From positions 62,001 to 126,000 of the forward strand of contig NZ_JAWDKB010000002.1 in assembly GCF_032714495.1 (NCBI RefSeq): a stretch of DNA of 64,000 bases, read 5' to 3'. Under the pieces are notes generated by a model. That model worked only from the letters and a program-made list of their open reading frames with translations. It was not told where the DNA came from and searched no databases. Below are positions 51,970-61,695 of this stretch, one piece after another; position 1 is the first letter of the stretch; the number at the start of each line of letters is the position of its first letter. Source of the stretch: Methanorbis rubei. GTDB lineage: Archaea; Halobacteriota; Methanomicrobia; Methanomicrobiales; Methanocorpusculaceae. The position numbers and the translations under genes were made by a program.

Positions 51970-52980
51970 TCAAATTGTATCAGGAGTGATTCTCCCTCCG
52001 GTCCGCAGTCTGTTTCTGATGGACTGCAGCGTGTTGTCCAGCATCTCAATTTTTGCAAGGCTCTCGCGTTCCTCAGGAGTTGTTTCGATGACTGCGTGAA
52101 CCCCGCCGTTTTTGATCACAAGCCGCTTTCCTGCTATTAAGGCGAGGAGGGGATCATGCGTTGAGATGAGAACAATTTTTTCGTTTTTCGCGAGCATGCG
52201 AATCGCCTGCCTCCGGTCAACACCGGCGTTCTCGATCTCATCGATCAAAACGATCGGGGACGCACTCATGCATGCAGTGTCTGCAATCATCAGAGCTCTC
52301 GACTGTCCGCCGGAAAGCTGCGTGACTTTGGTATCGGGTGTAAACTTTTCTCCGGCGAGTTCGTTTGCCGCAGCAAAACATTCGGCTGCGACCCTTTCGG
52401 GCTCGGGATGCAGTCTGCTTTTTGCATGCATCTCCAGGAATTCTTCGACCGAGAGGTCCATCACGAAGTTCATGTTCTGCGAAAGCTGGGCGACGAGTCG
52501 TCCGTCCATCGCAAACCGCTCCTCATCCTCAAGGGTTTTTCCGTTGACAAGGATCAGACGTTTTGTCGGAGTGTCTCGCTGGGCAAGACATTCAATGTCT
52601 GCAAGAAGTCTGCTTTTCCCTGATCCCGTAGGCCCGACGATGCTTACGATCTCGCCAGGTTTTATCGAGAGCGTGAACTCCTCGGCCTCTCCGGATTTTG
52701 TTTGGCCGCCGAGGATGGTGATCTCCTCAACCGCTGCGGTCTGTTTCTCCTCTGCAACGGTCTGGAGAAACCGGACAAGCTGATCGAGTACGGTTGCTTT
52801 GTCCAGCCCGAAGTCGATGAGGGTGTTTTCATCTGCATAATCCAGGGCTTCGCTGAGCGGAAGATCACTCTTCAGATTCTGCAGATTGTAGTTGACGAAG
52901 AAATCTGCGGCAACCGGATGGCTCGCAAGAAGTTTTCCAAGGGTTGTTCCTGCGATGATTTCATAGAGATCTTCGGTCAT
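51970..52980 (-). CDS. Soluble ABC ATPase with ScdA_N/DUF1858-like N-terminal domain
   Basis: 336 residues. Residues 1-75 (TTLGKLLASHPVAADFFVNY) look like the ScdA_N or DUF1858 helical domain found in Fe-S and NO-stress proteins. Residues about 85-310 are an ABC ATPase: Walker A GPTGSGKS, signature LSGGQSRALMIAD, Walker B VLIDEIENAGVDR and H-loop LISTHDPLLAL. There is no permease in the operon and no TM helix, so it is probably not a transporter part. It overlaps the GTPase gene by 4 bases and ends 10 bases before the DUF364 gene. Confidence 0.83.
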   Translation of the reverse strand: MTEDLYEIIAGTTLGKLLASHPVAADFFVNYNLQNLKSDLPLSEALDYADENTLIDFGLDKATVLDQLVRFLQTVAEEKQTAAVEEITILGGQTKSGEAEEFTLSIKPGEIVSIVGPTGSGKSRLLADIECLAQRDTPTKRLILVNGKTLEDEERFAMDGRLVAQLSQNMNFVMDLSVEEFLEMHAKSRLHPEPERVAAECFAAANELAGEKFTPDTKVTQLSGGQSRALMIADTACMSASPIVLIDEIENAGVDRRQAIRMLAKNEKIVLISTHDPLLALIAGKRLVIKNGGVHAVIETTPEERESLAKIEMLDNTLQSIRNRLRTGGRITPDTI

Positions 52981-53663
52981 GGAAACTCCATTTTGCGCAG
53001 CATTCCCATCTGGTACTCTTCGCCGATTCGGGTTTCTCCGGTACAGTAAGAACAGACCGAAGACGGCGTGGTGAACCTGAGCTTGTAGCCGCGAAGGCTC
53101 GTCGTCTCAGATGCAGACTCGGCATGTTTTCCGAGCATGAACGCTCCTTGCCCGGTAATTCCGTTGATGAAAACTATTTTTGCGCTGCTGTTGACCTGGC
53201 GGATGTTGAACATGAACACCTCGCGTTCCGCCTGGGAGACGATGTCTCCTTTGGTGACCACAACGATGTCGGCGAACTTGAGCATCGGCCCGATTTTTCT
53301 TGGAGTGTGAACGCCTGAGAGGTTGTCAATGACGCAGATTGCAAGAACTCCTCTGATATGCGGCGAACAGCGATTGCAGAGGCCTGCGCTTTCGGTGATG
53401 AGAATGTCAAAGCCCTGCTCTGTTCCCCATCTGACCGCGTCCTCAACATTGCTGATGAAAAAATGATCAGGGCAGAATTTTCCGGCAAATCCTACCTGTA
53501 CCGGAATGCCGTACTCGGTGTACCGCTCGCGGTCAAAGGAGGTGAGGCAGTCGAATTTGACAACACCTATTGTTTTTCCTCTTTCACGCAGGACATCTGC
53601 AAGCCGCAGGATAACCGAAGTTTTTCCTGATGAGGGCGGCCCTGCCACGGTTATCAGTTTCAT
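52977..53663 (-). CDS. HypB/UreG/CobW-like P-loop GTPase
   Basis: 228 residues. P-loop GPPSSGKT (8-15). A switch-like segment with Cys residues is LITESAGLCNRCSPH. The base-recognition loop reads VVTKGD in place of NKxD. The C-terminus has CSYCTGE (a CxxC pair). SIMIBI GTPases of this kind deliver nickel or cobalt to enzymes. It is the first gene of the operon with the ABC ATPase and DUF364 protein. The Cys pairs suggest that it binds a metal. The substrate enzyme is unknown; a nickel enzyme or cofactor of methanogenesis is one possibility. Confidence 0.85.
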   Translation of the reverse strand: MKLITVAGPPSSGKTSVILRLADVLRERGKTIGVVKFDCLTSFDRERYTEYGIPVQVGFAGKFCPDHFFISNVEDAVRWGTEQGFDILITESAGLCNRCSPHIRGVLAICVIDNLSGVHTPRKIGPMLKFADIVVVTKGDIVSQAEREVFMFNIRQVNSSAKIVFINGITGQGAFMLGKHAESASETTSLRGYKLRFTTPSSVCSYCTGETRIGEEYQMGMLRKMEFP

Positions 53664-53785
53664 GGAAAACTTCCTTAATGGTATATATTCAGCTTCTTTA
53701 CATAAAAATATGGGATTATTTTTTCTGAAAAATTAATCACATAGCATTGACCAAAAATAGAAAATATATTTTTCGGCCCTGCCGC

Positions 53786-54118
53786 TCATTCGTGAATCAT
53801 CACGAGCATCATTTTGAACCGAGTAGTCGGGTGTACCGCGTGCGGAACATTTGCCGGCATAATGATCATCTGCCCTTTCTTCAGATGATGAGGAACCCCG
53901 CCAACCGGAATGTCAGCTTCGCCCTCAAGCACGATTACCATTGCATCGTAGGGTGCGGTGTGTTCTGAGAGTCCTTCGCCTGCTTCAAACGCAAATGCGG
54001 TGACGGTTCCTGATTTTTTGTTGATAACCATTCGGGAAACAACCGATCCTGGCTGGTACTCGGTGAGGGAGCTGAGATCAACCGGTGTTCCGATCAGGGA
54101 CTTTGGATCATAGTTCAT
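53786..54118 (-). CDS. Cupin-domain protein
   Basis: 110 residues, one small beta-barrel. Motif 1 is GEGLSEHTAPYDAMVIVLEG with His and Glu near metal-ligand positions. Motif 2 is LKKGQMIIMPANVPHAV with His. Small cupins of this sort bind a metal or small ligand, and many have no known role. The gene stands alone with oligo-T after its stop on the minus strand. Confidence 0.9.
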   Translation of the reverse strand: MNYDPKSLIGTPVDLSSLTEYQPGSVVSRMVINKKSGTVTAFAFEAGEGLSEHTAPYDAMVIVLEGEADIPVGGVPHHLKKGQMIIMPANVPHAVHPTTRFKMMLVMIHE

Positions 54119-54178
54119 ATCGAAATATTGGTGCAGGAAGAGATAAACCTCTGTCTCGTATCAGAAAATTTTGTTTGG

Positions 54179-54260
54179 GGTAACCACGTGACACAGGTGT
54201 TCTCCGTGCATTCCCGCGAAGCGGTAAGCAGGCCGGAGGCATGCGTCACGTGGTTATTCC
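54179..54260. repeat. Hairpin element with 33-base repeat copy 2
   Basis: taaccacgtgac (54181-54192) pairs with gtcacgtggtta (54245-54256), a perfect 12-base stem. The enclosed 52 bases contain ttctccgtgcattcc, shared with the inverted repeat at 3756, and the 33-base repeat (54213-54245) also present at 25158. It lies between the rimI and cupin genes, both on the minus strand. Confidence 0.75.
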
Positions 54261-54306
54261 AAATGAAATCACATGATTTTGTATTTTTCAAAAAAGTTCT
54301 TCCGCC

Positions 54307-54789
54307 TCAGAACCACCGCATCATCACGATCGCATCCTCGCCGTCTGCGTAGTACTCGCCGAACAGAATAACATCCTCGTACCCGATTTTTTCATAGAAC
54401 CCGTGCGCCGAACTGTTTCCTACCCGCACCTCCAGACTGCAGGCCCTGCAGCCGTCGAGGAAAAAATCCCGTTCAAGTTTTCTGAGAAGCAGCCGTCCGA
54501 GGCCGAAGCCGCGAAGCTCGGGGACAACCGCAAGATTACAGATATGACCGTACTTCTCCTCCTCAGTCTCCTCAATGGCTCCAGCCGCAAACCCCACAAT
54601 CCGCCCGTCCGCCTCGGCAACATAAAACGAGGTCAGAAACACCGTCATCATCTCAATCATTCCCTTGTAGTCCCAGGGGTCTGAAAAGCACATCAGCTCA
54701 ATCCGGTAAATTTCCGGGATGTCCTCAATTGTTGCCTTGCGGATAATGCAGCCTGCCACCGTTCCGCCAACCCCGTTCACCACTACCAT
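54307..54789 (-). CDS. rimI: RimI-type N-acetyltransferase
   Basis: 160 residues. The GNAT core is IRKATIEDIPEIYRIELMCF at the N-terminus, then CNLAVVPELRGFGLGRLLL with the acetyl-CoA loop (RGFGLG), and LEVRVGNSSAHGFYEKIGYE. Archaeal RimI/Ard1 acetylates N-terminal residues of proteins. The gene diverges from DUF1015, sharing a 50-base promoter gap. Confidence 0.88.
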   Translation of the reverse strand: MVVVNGVGGTVAGCIIRKATIEDIPEIYRIELMCFSDPWDYKGMIEMMTVFLTSFYVAEADGRIVGFAAGAIEETEEEKYGHICNLAVVPELRGFGLGRLLLRKLERDFFLDGCRACSLEVRVGNSSAHGFYEKIGYEDVILFGEYYADGEDAIVMMRWF

Positions 54790-54812
54790 TGTTATTTTAG
54801 TATTGTCACCGA

Positions 54813-54823
54813 ACTATATTATA
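54813..54823 (+). promoter_or_regulatory. TATA-like box of the DUF1015 gene
   Basis: ctatattatag lies about 27 bases before the ATG at 54840, which predicts a leaderless transcript. Confidence 0.5.
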
Positions 54824-54839
54824 GGGAGTCTTACCACGC

Positions 54840-56099
54840 ATGGTTACCATATATCCGTTTACCGGCCTTCATCCATCAGACGCGGCGTACCCTCTCGTCC
54901 CGTCAGTTCCGTATGATGTTATCAGTGCCGAAGAGGCAGCAGCTGAGATTGCAAAGAATGACAAAACCCTTCTTCGCGTCATCAGACCCGATGCCGAATT
55001 ACCGGACATCGACCCGCATGATGACCGCATCTATGAGCGTGCCCATCAGATGTTTGAACAGATGAAGTCGAGCGGCCTTCTCGTCGATGACAGTCATCCG
55101 GCATTTTACCTCTACCGCATCACTCTTGGCGGCGAGACGTTTACCGGTCTCATCTCCTGCGTCAGCGTTGCTGAGTATAAGGATGATATCATCAAAAAGC
55201 ATGAGCTGACCCGCTACGACAAGGAAGAGGACCGCACCCGCCACATCGATGCCGTCTCCGCCCACACCGGTCAGGTGTTTTTGCTGTACAAAGATCCGGG
55301 CACTGTTCACGCCCACATCTCGGCCCTTGCAGACTCCATGCAGCCGTTTGGCGAGTACCGCTCTGCGGGAGGCAACCTGCATCAGATCTACCGCGTCGAT
55401 GATGCCAAAGAGATCGCAAAGCTTGAACAGATGTTTGCCGCGATCCCGAATCTCTACATCGCCGACGGCCACCACCGGGCGAAGTCCTCGGCAAATGTGT
55501 TTGACCGAAGATCTGCCGAAGGCAGATCTACGCCTGACGCCGAGCGGTTCATGAGCGTTCTGTTTGCCCATGACAAAGTGAGAATCTACGGCTATCACCG
55601 TCTGGTCCGTGACCTTGCAGGCATGAATGCCGATCAGTTCCTCGGCGACCTTGGTTTACGGTTTACCGTAACGCCGGTCAAGAAGATTGACACGACGAAA
55701 AATGCTGTTCCGCCAATGGCAAAAGTTGACGGCTCGACCCATATCATCCATCTGTATCTGGAGAGCGAGTGGTATGAGCTGACCCGTCAGGTTGACCCTG
55801 CTGCAGATGCGATTGAAAGACTCGACGTCTCGGTCCTGCAGGAGTCGGTGCTTGATGACATGCTTGCCATCATCGATCCCCGCGGCGATCCACGCATTGC
55901 GTTTGTCGGTGGCATTGTTCCGCTCGCAGATGTCGTCAAAGAAGTGGACGCAGGCGAGTACTCGGCAGCATTTATCATGCAGCCGGTCACCGCCCAGGGC
56001 GTCATCGATGTTGCGGACAATGCAATGATTATGCCGCCGAAGTCAACATGGTTTGAGCCGAAACTTTTGTCGGGCATGGTCATCCACGAAATACATTAA
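54840..56099 (+). CDS. DUF1015 family protein
   Basis: 419 residues, the normal family length. Diagnostic segments are VPYDVISAEEAAAEI near the N-terminus, LTRYDKEEDRTRHIDAVSAH, YIADGHHRAKSSANVF (with a conserved DGHHR) and AFIMQPVTAQGVIDVADNAM near the end, closing with MPPKSTWFEPKLLSGMVIH. The reaction is unknown; the family is often linked with amino-acid or serine metabolism genes. T-tracts (56100-56120) follow the stop. Confidence 0.93.
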   Translation: MVTIYPFTGLHPSDAAYPLVPSVPYDVISAEEAAAEIAKNDKTLLRVIRPDAELPDIDPHDDRIYERAHQMFEQMKSSGLLVDDSHPAFYLYRITLGGETFTGLISCVSVAEYKDDIIKKHELTRYDKEEDRTRHIDAVSAHTGQVFLLYKDPGTVHAHISALADSMQPFGEYRSAGGNLHQIYRVDDAKEIAKLEQMFAAIPNLYIADGHHRAKSSANVFDRRSAEGRSTPDAERFMSVLFAHDKVRIYGYHRLVRDLAGMNADQFLGDLGLRFTVTPVKKIDTTKNAVPPMAKVDGSTHIIHLYLESEWYELTRQVDPAADAIERLDVSVLQESVLDDMLAIIDPRGDPRIAFVGGIVPLADVVKEVDAGEYSAAFIMQPVTAQGVIDVADNAMIMPPKSTWFEPKLLSGMVIHEIH

Positions 56100-56261
56100 T
56101 ATTTTTTCACATATTTTTTTTGAACTGTCTGGATGTGATTACTCCAAACAAAAAATCCTGTACACAAAAATTCATAAAAATATTTCATCACGATTTTTTC
56201 AAAAAAAAATTCATAAAATACGTTCACGGGTTACCACGGAACATAAAAAAAAGATTGCCGG

Positions 56262-57965
56262 TTACTTCCGGAACCCGGCTTTCACATAATTTTCTGTCGT
56301 GATAACTGGTGTCCCGGCCATCACGAAGTAGGTGTCATCGATAGGTTCAATCGAACAGAGCCACAGGTCCGCATATCCTGGCGTTTCATTCCACTGATAG
56401 TCATAGCTAATCCCTCCGCCGGATTTTGCATTTATCACTGATTTTCGGATTGTCGATGCTCCGAACAGATCGGTATAGTGCATGGCGTTTTCTCCGGCCA
56501 TCTCCGGATGCTGTAAGTTGGCATATACCGTTCCATTGTAATCCATGATCGTCAGATCACTGATATTTGTGGATATCTCCTCAGTAAACAGTGTTCCATT
56601 TGCGCCGGGATTGTCCACAATTTTTTCGATGACACTTTCGATCCCGTTGTCATGGGCGTATCCGACAACTGCCCGGGCAACAGCCACAACATCTCCTCTG
56701 AGATTGTTATTGATCTTCGTATAATTTGTTGATCCAGGACTCACACCCACAATAAACCAGTCATCATTTACCGGCATCACATAGGCGATAGTGAAGAGTC
56801 CTGCCTCAGGTATCTGGGTATCATCCGAGGCCTTGAAGTAGGTTACGTATCCTCCACCCTGTTGTGCGGTTGTGATCATATGATCCATATAGGATGTGCC
56901 GTACCGCCCGCGTACATTGATGTAGTTCAGACCGATTTTGTCCTTTTTCTCAGGCGATGCTGCAAGAATTGTTCCGTCACTGCTTACGGCATACATTTCA
57001 TAGAAATAGAAACCCTCGTTGATACGTTTCATTGCAGCATCTGATCCACTTGTCACTGCGTACCTCCACACTGCCGTCACCTCACTACGCATCTGATCCG
57101 GTTCTGGAGTAAACTGATCCTCATAACTTACTGCCGGGACATACTCTTTTTTGGTGAGATAGATGGTAAACTCATTTTTGTGGACGAACGTTTTTTCCCA
57201 TGCAGTGGTGATTGAGGTGTTGTCTCCTGCATACTGATATGCGCCGGACACTCCGTCCTGAAGAACAATGATACTGTCTCCGATCTTATTTGGCACACCT
57301 TTTTCCAGTTTGGTTCCGATGTACTCCTGTTGTGTTGCATAGGTGATGACTCCCTCGTGGTTGGTGAGAAGGACGGTATAATTCCCGTAAGCGACGCCAG
57401 TATCAGAGAGGAGCTCATGCTCCTCCAGGAGATGATAGAGTTCGGCGACGACGAGCAGACATCCCTTATACTCGCCCGTAGGACTGAAAACCGGGGCATA
57501 AACCAGTTCCATCCATCCGAGATCAGGAATGTAAACCGGACCGATTCCAAAAACTCCTCCGGCAGCAATGAAGTCCTTCTCGGTTGGCACAGGAACTATA
57601 TCAGATATTTTTCCCTGTGAGGAGATGGGTGCTTCAACGCTGCTTCCGGTAGCATTGTCATAGTACACAACTCTGTTCATCCAGATGTTTTTCGCATAAT
57701 AATCTACTATAATATCATGTACATCCTGTTCGGTTTCCACCCTGCCTATCTGATCAGAAAGATAGTACAGGTCAAGAGTGGGAGTGAGATCTGCGTTTCT
57801 GAGATTTTTCGCGAACTCGGCAAGTACTTCTTCAGTTTGATCGTTTACAGGAACTTCGTTGTAGATGATCTGTTTTTCTGCAGTTATGCAGCCTGCAGAT
57901 AGTACCGCAACCACACATCCGATCAGTACTATCAGAAGCAGTTTGTGGGTATGTTCAATTCTCAT
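56262..57965 (-). CDS. Cache-type sensor lipoprotein, cassette 1
   Basis: 567 residues. The N-terminus MRIEHTHKLLLIVLIGCVVA ends in a lipobox-like LSAGC, so it is probably a lipoprotein outside the cell. The body shows tandem double-Cache character: NIWMNRVVYYDNATGSSVEA, GPVYIPDLGWMELVYAPVFS, TGEYKGCLLVVAELY, and later GLNYINVRGRYGTSYMDHMI and GLFTIAYVMPVNDDWFIVGV. No signalling output domain is present. aggaga precedes the ATG. It follows the double solute-binding gene by 17 bases. It is a paralogue of the proteins at 59961 and 63589. Confidence 0.82.
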   Translation of the reverse strand: MRIEHTHKLLLIVLIGCVVAVLSAGCITAEKQIIYNEVPVNDQTEEVLAEFAKNLRNADLTPTLDLYYLSDQIGRVETEQDVHDIIVDYYAKNIWMNRVVYYDNATGSSVEAPISSQGKISDIVPVPTEKDFIAAGGVFGIGPVYIPDLGWMELVYAPVFSPTGEYKGCLLVVAELYHLLEEHELLSDTGVAYGNYTVLLTNHEGVITYATQQEYIGTKLEKGVPNKIGDSIIVLQDGVSGAYQYAGDNTSITTAWEKTFVHKNEFTIYLTKKEYVPAVSYEDQFTPEPDQMRSEVTAVWRYAVTSGSDAAMKRINEGFYFYEMYAVSSDGTILAASPEKKDKIGLNYINVRGRYGTSYMDHMITTAQQGGGYVTYFKASDDTQIPEAGLFTIAYVMPVNDDWFIVGVSPGSTNYTKINNNLRGDVVAVARAVVGYAHDNGIESVIEKIVDNPGANGTLFTEEISTNISDLTIMDYNGTVYANLQHPEMAGENAMHYTDLFGASTIRKSVINAKSGGGISYDYQWNETPGYADLWLCSIEPIDDTYFVMAGTPVITTENYVKAGFRK

Positions 57966-57982
57966 TTTTTTTTCTCCTGGGT

Positions 57983-59455
57983 TTAGCTCAGATGATACTT
58001 TTCCATCAGTTCCGCACGTTTTCCTGATGCTTCCAGATCTGCGAGACCTCTGTTGATGACATCCTGCAGAGGAATGTTGCCGTTCTGTATCGCAACGCCG
58101 CCGCGGTCTCCGGTTTCATACGTGGAGACGATCTCAATGTCTGTCTCATTTGCAATTACCTTAAGCAGTGGTTCGCTTACCGCGATGCAGTCAATCTCTC
58201 CTGCGTTGCATGCGTCTAGGAGATCGTTGTAGGATGCGTACTCTTTGATAACTCCGGCTTTGACCATTTTCTCGTACTGGTCCTTGCCGAACTGTTCTGT
58301 GAGCCATTCTTCGATGATGGTCCTTGTGATAAAACCGGTGACAGCTGTGCCGGACTCAAACTGGGTTTTTGTGATCAGATGATCTCCTGCACATCCGATT
58401 CCAAGGCCGGCAGTATAGTACGGTGTTGAGAAGGTAACTCTTGACTCCCGATCATCAGTGATGATCATGCCTGAGTACCACATATCGATTTTACCGGTGA
58501 CGATCGCGTTGATGTTCTTTGACCATGGAATATCCACATAGGTCACGGTAAATCCGTTCCTTTCTGCAATCCATTCAAGTGCCTCAATATCATATCCGGT
58601 AAGGTTTCCATCTTCATCAAGGTAAGTGAACGGCCAGTTTTCGGTTGAGATACCGACCCGGTACTCGTCCTTCAGCTGGGCCACGTAATGTTTCTGCAGA
58701 ATTTTGTCGTACTCGCCTGACGCGACGACGTTCTTGAGACCTGCATTGATTTTTGCGATCAGCTCTTCGTTTGATTTGTTTGAGGCAAATACCACATCTT
58801 TTTTATCGGAGAGGTATCCAAGGAAGGTGAGGGGTGAGTACTCGCGAAGTTTGTCGCCGAGAACATTATCTGCACCAATGACTGCTTCTGCTTCGTTGGT
58901 CAGAACTGCGTAGAGGGTGGCGTCCTGCGTGTATTTGATGATGATCTTCTTCTCATCGATCATTTTGTTGAATGTTTCCGTACCGAAGTGTTCTTTGAGC
59001 CAGGTTTCGTAGATACTTCCTCTCTCACAAGTGATAGTAACGTTTCCCGCAAGAACATCATCCATGGTGACGTTGGCATTTTTTCTGATGACAACTGCAT
59101 ATCCGGCAGTGATGTACGGGTCAGAGAGCAGATATTTTTTCTGATGTTCGGGTGTTTTGACGGTGGCGGTTATCAGATCAATTTCGCCGACGGTGAGTTT
59201 TGACGGACAGTCTGCATGCTCCCAGAATTCATAGATGAACTCAATACCCTGATCTTTTCCGATCGCATTGAGGAGATCGACGTCAATTCCATACGCCTCT
59301 TCGGTCTGCAAGATCTGTATGGAAAATGGAGCAAATGACGAGCTGATACCTACAGTATAGACTGGTTTTTCCTGTATGCATCCGGCTGCAACAACTGCAG
59401 CGCCGAGAACCAGGAGTACCATGATGAAAATTGGAAGGAGAGTTTTTTTCGCCAC
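57983..59455 (-). CDS. Tandem solute-binding lipoprotein (two SBP_bac_3 domains), cassette 1
   Basis: 490 residues from a GTG at 59455. aggtgatt upstream matches the 16S-tail type ribosome binding site, and the paralogue at 61696 starts in the same way. The lipobox is VVAAGC. Two type 2 periplasmic binding domains follow: the first from VYTVGISSSFAPFSI, the second from EYRVGISTENWPFTYLDEDG. Both show the amino-acid binding pattern (IDLITATVKTPEH and IDMWYSGMIITDDR). There is no permease or ATPase nearby. It may bind amino acids or related solutes and pass the signal to the Cache partner. Confidence 0.85.
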   Translation of the reverse strand: MAKKTLLPIFIMVLLVLGAAVVAAGCIQEKPVYTVGISSSFAPFSIQILQTEEAYGIDVDLLNAIGKDQGIEFIYEFWEHADCPSKLTVGEIDLITATVKTPEHQKKYLLSDPYITAGYAVVIRKNANVTMDDVLAGNVTITCERGSIYETWLKEHFGTETFNKMIDEKKIIIKYTQDATLYAVLTNEAEAVIGADNVLGDKLREYSPLTFLGYLSDKKDVVFASNKSNEELIAKINAGLKNVVASGEYDKILQKHYVAQLKDEYRVGISTENWPFTYLDEDGNLTGYDIEALEWIAERNGFTVTYVDIPWSKNINAIVTGKIDMWYSGMIITDDRESRVTFSTPYYTAGLGIGCAGDHLITKTQFESGTAVTGFITRTIIEEWLTEQFGKDQYEKMVKAGVIKEYASYNDLLDACNAGEIDCIAVSEPLLKVIANETDIEIVSTYETGDRGGVAIQNGNIPLQDVINRGLADLEASGKRAELMEKYHLS

Positions 59456-59960
59456 GACAATCACCTGATAATATTTCTATATTATTTGACGTCATTACAT
59501 ATTCTCTTTGTGCAGGTCTCGACTCTGAATTTTGATCATTTCTCTCTATAAACTAAAAAATTGTCTTTTTACTTCTGATGATGAAGTTCGGTTGTGTGCC
59601 GACTTTTCTGTAAAATATCTGTGTTCCGTTTTTCATTTATATTGAGCAATACCGTCCCTGCCAATCGCATAAATGATTCGTCACTTGGCGTCTCTCCAAC
59701 TTTCCTCACTCTTCTTTTAATCTCGGCATTTATGATCCAACTCGTTTGCGTTTCCGTGAGACATTTGAGGCAGATAACTCATCAACGTCAAGAATTTCTT
59801 GACGGATTTTATTTTGCAGGTGTTAACCCCTTAGATATGATTCAAGATAGAGATGCTATCTGGAAACCATAAAAAATATTTCATCACGATTTTTTTTCAA
59901 AAAAAATTCATAAAATATGTTCATGGCATCATCATGAAACATGAAAAAAAAGATTGCTGG
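59456..59960. other. Spacer between cassettes 1 and 2
   Basis: About 500 bases. It holds the promoter element of cassette 1 and about 380 bases that match the spacer above cassette 2 (63185-63560) with many point changes, for example the shared segment cgacttttctgtaaaat. A plus-strand frame at 59594 is not credible. A 50-base block ending at about 59925 is repeated below cassette 1 at 56180-56230. Confidence 0.7.
59488..59503 (-). promoter_or_regulatory. Conserved promoter element of cassette 1
   Basis: gacgtcattacatatt differs at one base from the element at 63205. The sequence after it (tctttgtg) is also kept. The distance to the GTG start (33 bases) suits a TATA/BRE-like site. Confidence 0.5.
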
Positions 59961-61673
59961 TTACTTCCGGAGCCCGGCTTTCACATAATTTTCCGTCGTG
60001 ATAACTGTTGTCCCGGCCATCACGAAGTAGGTGTCATCGATAGGCTCAATTGAGTACAGCCACAGATCCGCGTAGTTGGGAATGCCCCCATCATCCCACT
60101 GATAGTCATAGGCAATTCCACCGCCGGATTTTGCAATTATCACAGATTTGCGGACCACCGATGATCCGAACAGATCGGTATAGTACATGGCGTTGTCTCC
60201 ATTCATCTCCGGAACCTGCATGTTGGCATGTACTGTTCCATTGTAATCGAAGATCACTATATTATTTACATTTGTGGATATATCCTCGGTAAACACTGTT
60301 CCGTTTGCTCCCGGATTGTCCACTATTTTTTTGATGGCACAGTCGACCCCTTTGTCATGGGCATATCCGAGAATTGCCCGGACAACAGTTGCAACATCCC
60401 CTCTGGCATTGTTATTGATCTCCGTATAATTTGTTGCCCCAGGACTTATACCCATAATGAACCAGTCATCATTTACCGGCATCACATAGGAGATCGTAAA
60501 GAGTCCTGCCTCAGACAGCTGGGTATCATCCGAAGGATCGAAGTAGGCTATGTATCCTCCACCCTGCTGTGCGGTTGTGATCATCTGTTTCATATAGGAT
60601 ATACCGTACCGTCCGCGTCCGTTGATGTAGTTCAGGCCAATAGTGTCCTTTTTATCAGGAGGTGCGGCAAGAATCGTTCCGTTAGTACTTACCGCATACA
60701 CTTCATAGAAATAGAATCCTCCGTTGATACGCTCCATCGCAGGTTCTGATCCACTGGTAAATGCATATCTCCATATTGCCGTCACATCGTCACGCATCTG
60801 ATCCGGTTGCGGGGTAAACTGATCTCCATAGTTTACCGGTGCGGCATTATCATCTTTGGTGAGGAAAATGGTGTACTCATTTTGGTGAACGAGCACCTTC
60901 TCCCATGCTGTGGTAATTGAGGTGTTGTTTTTTCCTACATACTGATATGCGCCGGTTAGATCATCCTGAAGAATAATTATGCTGTTTCTGATCTTATTTG
61001 GAACTCCCTTTTCCAGTTTGGTTCCAATATACTCCTGCTGTGTTGCATAGGTGATAACTCCCTCACGGTTGGCGAGGAGGATGGCATAATTTCCGTAAGT
61101 GACACCATTATTTGCGAGACGTTCGCCCTCCTGCAGGAGGAGAAAAGCTTCTGTTGCGAAGAGCAGACATCCCTTGTACTCGCCCGTGGGACTGAAGACC
61201 GGTGCATAAAGCAGCTCCATCATTCCGAGATTAGGGATGTAGATCGGGCCGATAGTGACAGCTCCGCCGGCTGAAATGAAGTCCTCCTCGGTTGGCACAG
61301 GAACTGTATCAGATATTTTTCCCGGTGAGTAAATGGGTGTTTCAACAGTGTTTCCGGTAGCATTGTCGTAGTAGACAATTCTGTTTATCCAGATCTTTTC
61401 TGCATAATAATCGTTGATGATTCGCTGCACATCTTTTTCTGTTTCCGCTTTACCGATCTGATCACCAAGATAGTACATGTCAATAACGCAGGTGGTATAC
61501 ATGGTTCTGATATCTTCGGTGAACTCAGCAAGTGCCTCTTCGGTTTGACTGTCCAGAGGACCTTCGATGTAGGTGATCTGTTCTTCTATGGTTACGCAGC
61601 CTGCAGATAGTACTGCAATTACACATCCAATCAGTACTAGCAGAAGCAGTTTGTGGGTATGTCCAATCCTCAT
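59961..61673 (-). CDS. Cache-type sensor lipoprotein, cassette 2
   Basis: 570 residues, a close paralogue of the protein at 56262 along its full length. Lipobox VLSAGC after MRIGHTHKLLLLVLIGCVIA. Shared blocks include KIWINRIVYYDNATGNTVE, TGEYKGCLLFATEAF, GLNYINGRGRYGISYMKQM and GLFTISYVMPVNDDWFIMGI. Differences are spread along the protein, which suggests divergence after duplication. It follows its binding-protein gene by 22 bases. Confidence 0.82.
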   Translation of the reverse strand: MRIGHTHKLLLLVLIGCVIAVLSAGCVTIEEQITYIEGPLDSQTEEALAEFTEDIRTMYTTCVIDMYYLGDQIGKAETEKDVQRIINDYYAEKIWINRIVYYDNATGNTVETPIYSPGKISDTVPVPTEEDFISAGGAVTIGPIYIPNLGMMELLYAPVFSPTGEYKGCLLFATEAFLLLQEGERLANNGVTYGNYAILLANREGVITYATQQEYIGTKLEKGVPNKIRNSIIILQDDLTGAYQYVGKNNTSITTAWEKVLVHQNEYTIFLTKDDNAAPVNYGDQFTPQPDQMRDDVTAIWRYAFTSGSEPAMERINGGFYFYEVYAVSTNGTILAAPPDKKDTIGLNYINGRGRYGISYMKQMITTAQQGGGYIAYFDPSDDTQLSEAGLFTISYVMPVNDDWFIMGISPGATNYTEINNNARGDVATVVRAILGYAHDKGVDCAIKKIVDNPGANGTVFTEDISTNVNNIVIFDYNGTVHANMQVPEMNGDNAMYYTDLFGSSVVRKSVIIAKSGGGIAYDYQWDDGGIPNYADLWLYSIEPIDDTYFVMAGTTVITTENYVKAGLRK

Positions 61674-61695
61674 AATGAATCCACCTCCCTCGGGT

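Noticed and set aside
59594-59872. Plus-strand frame in the cassette spacer
   Set aside because: The duplicated spacer at 63.2-63.5 kb does not keep the frame, and differences are not biased to third positions.
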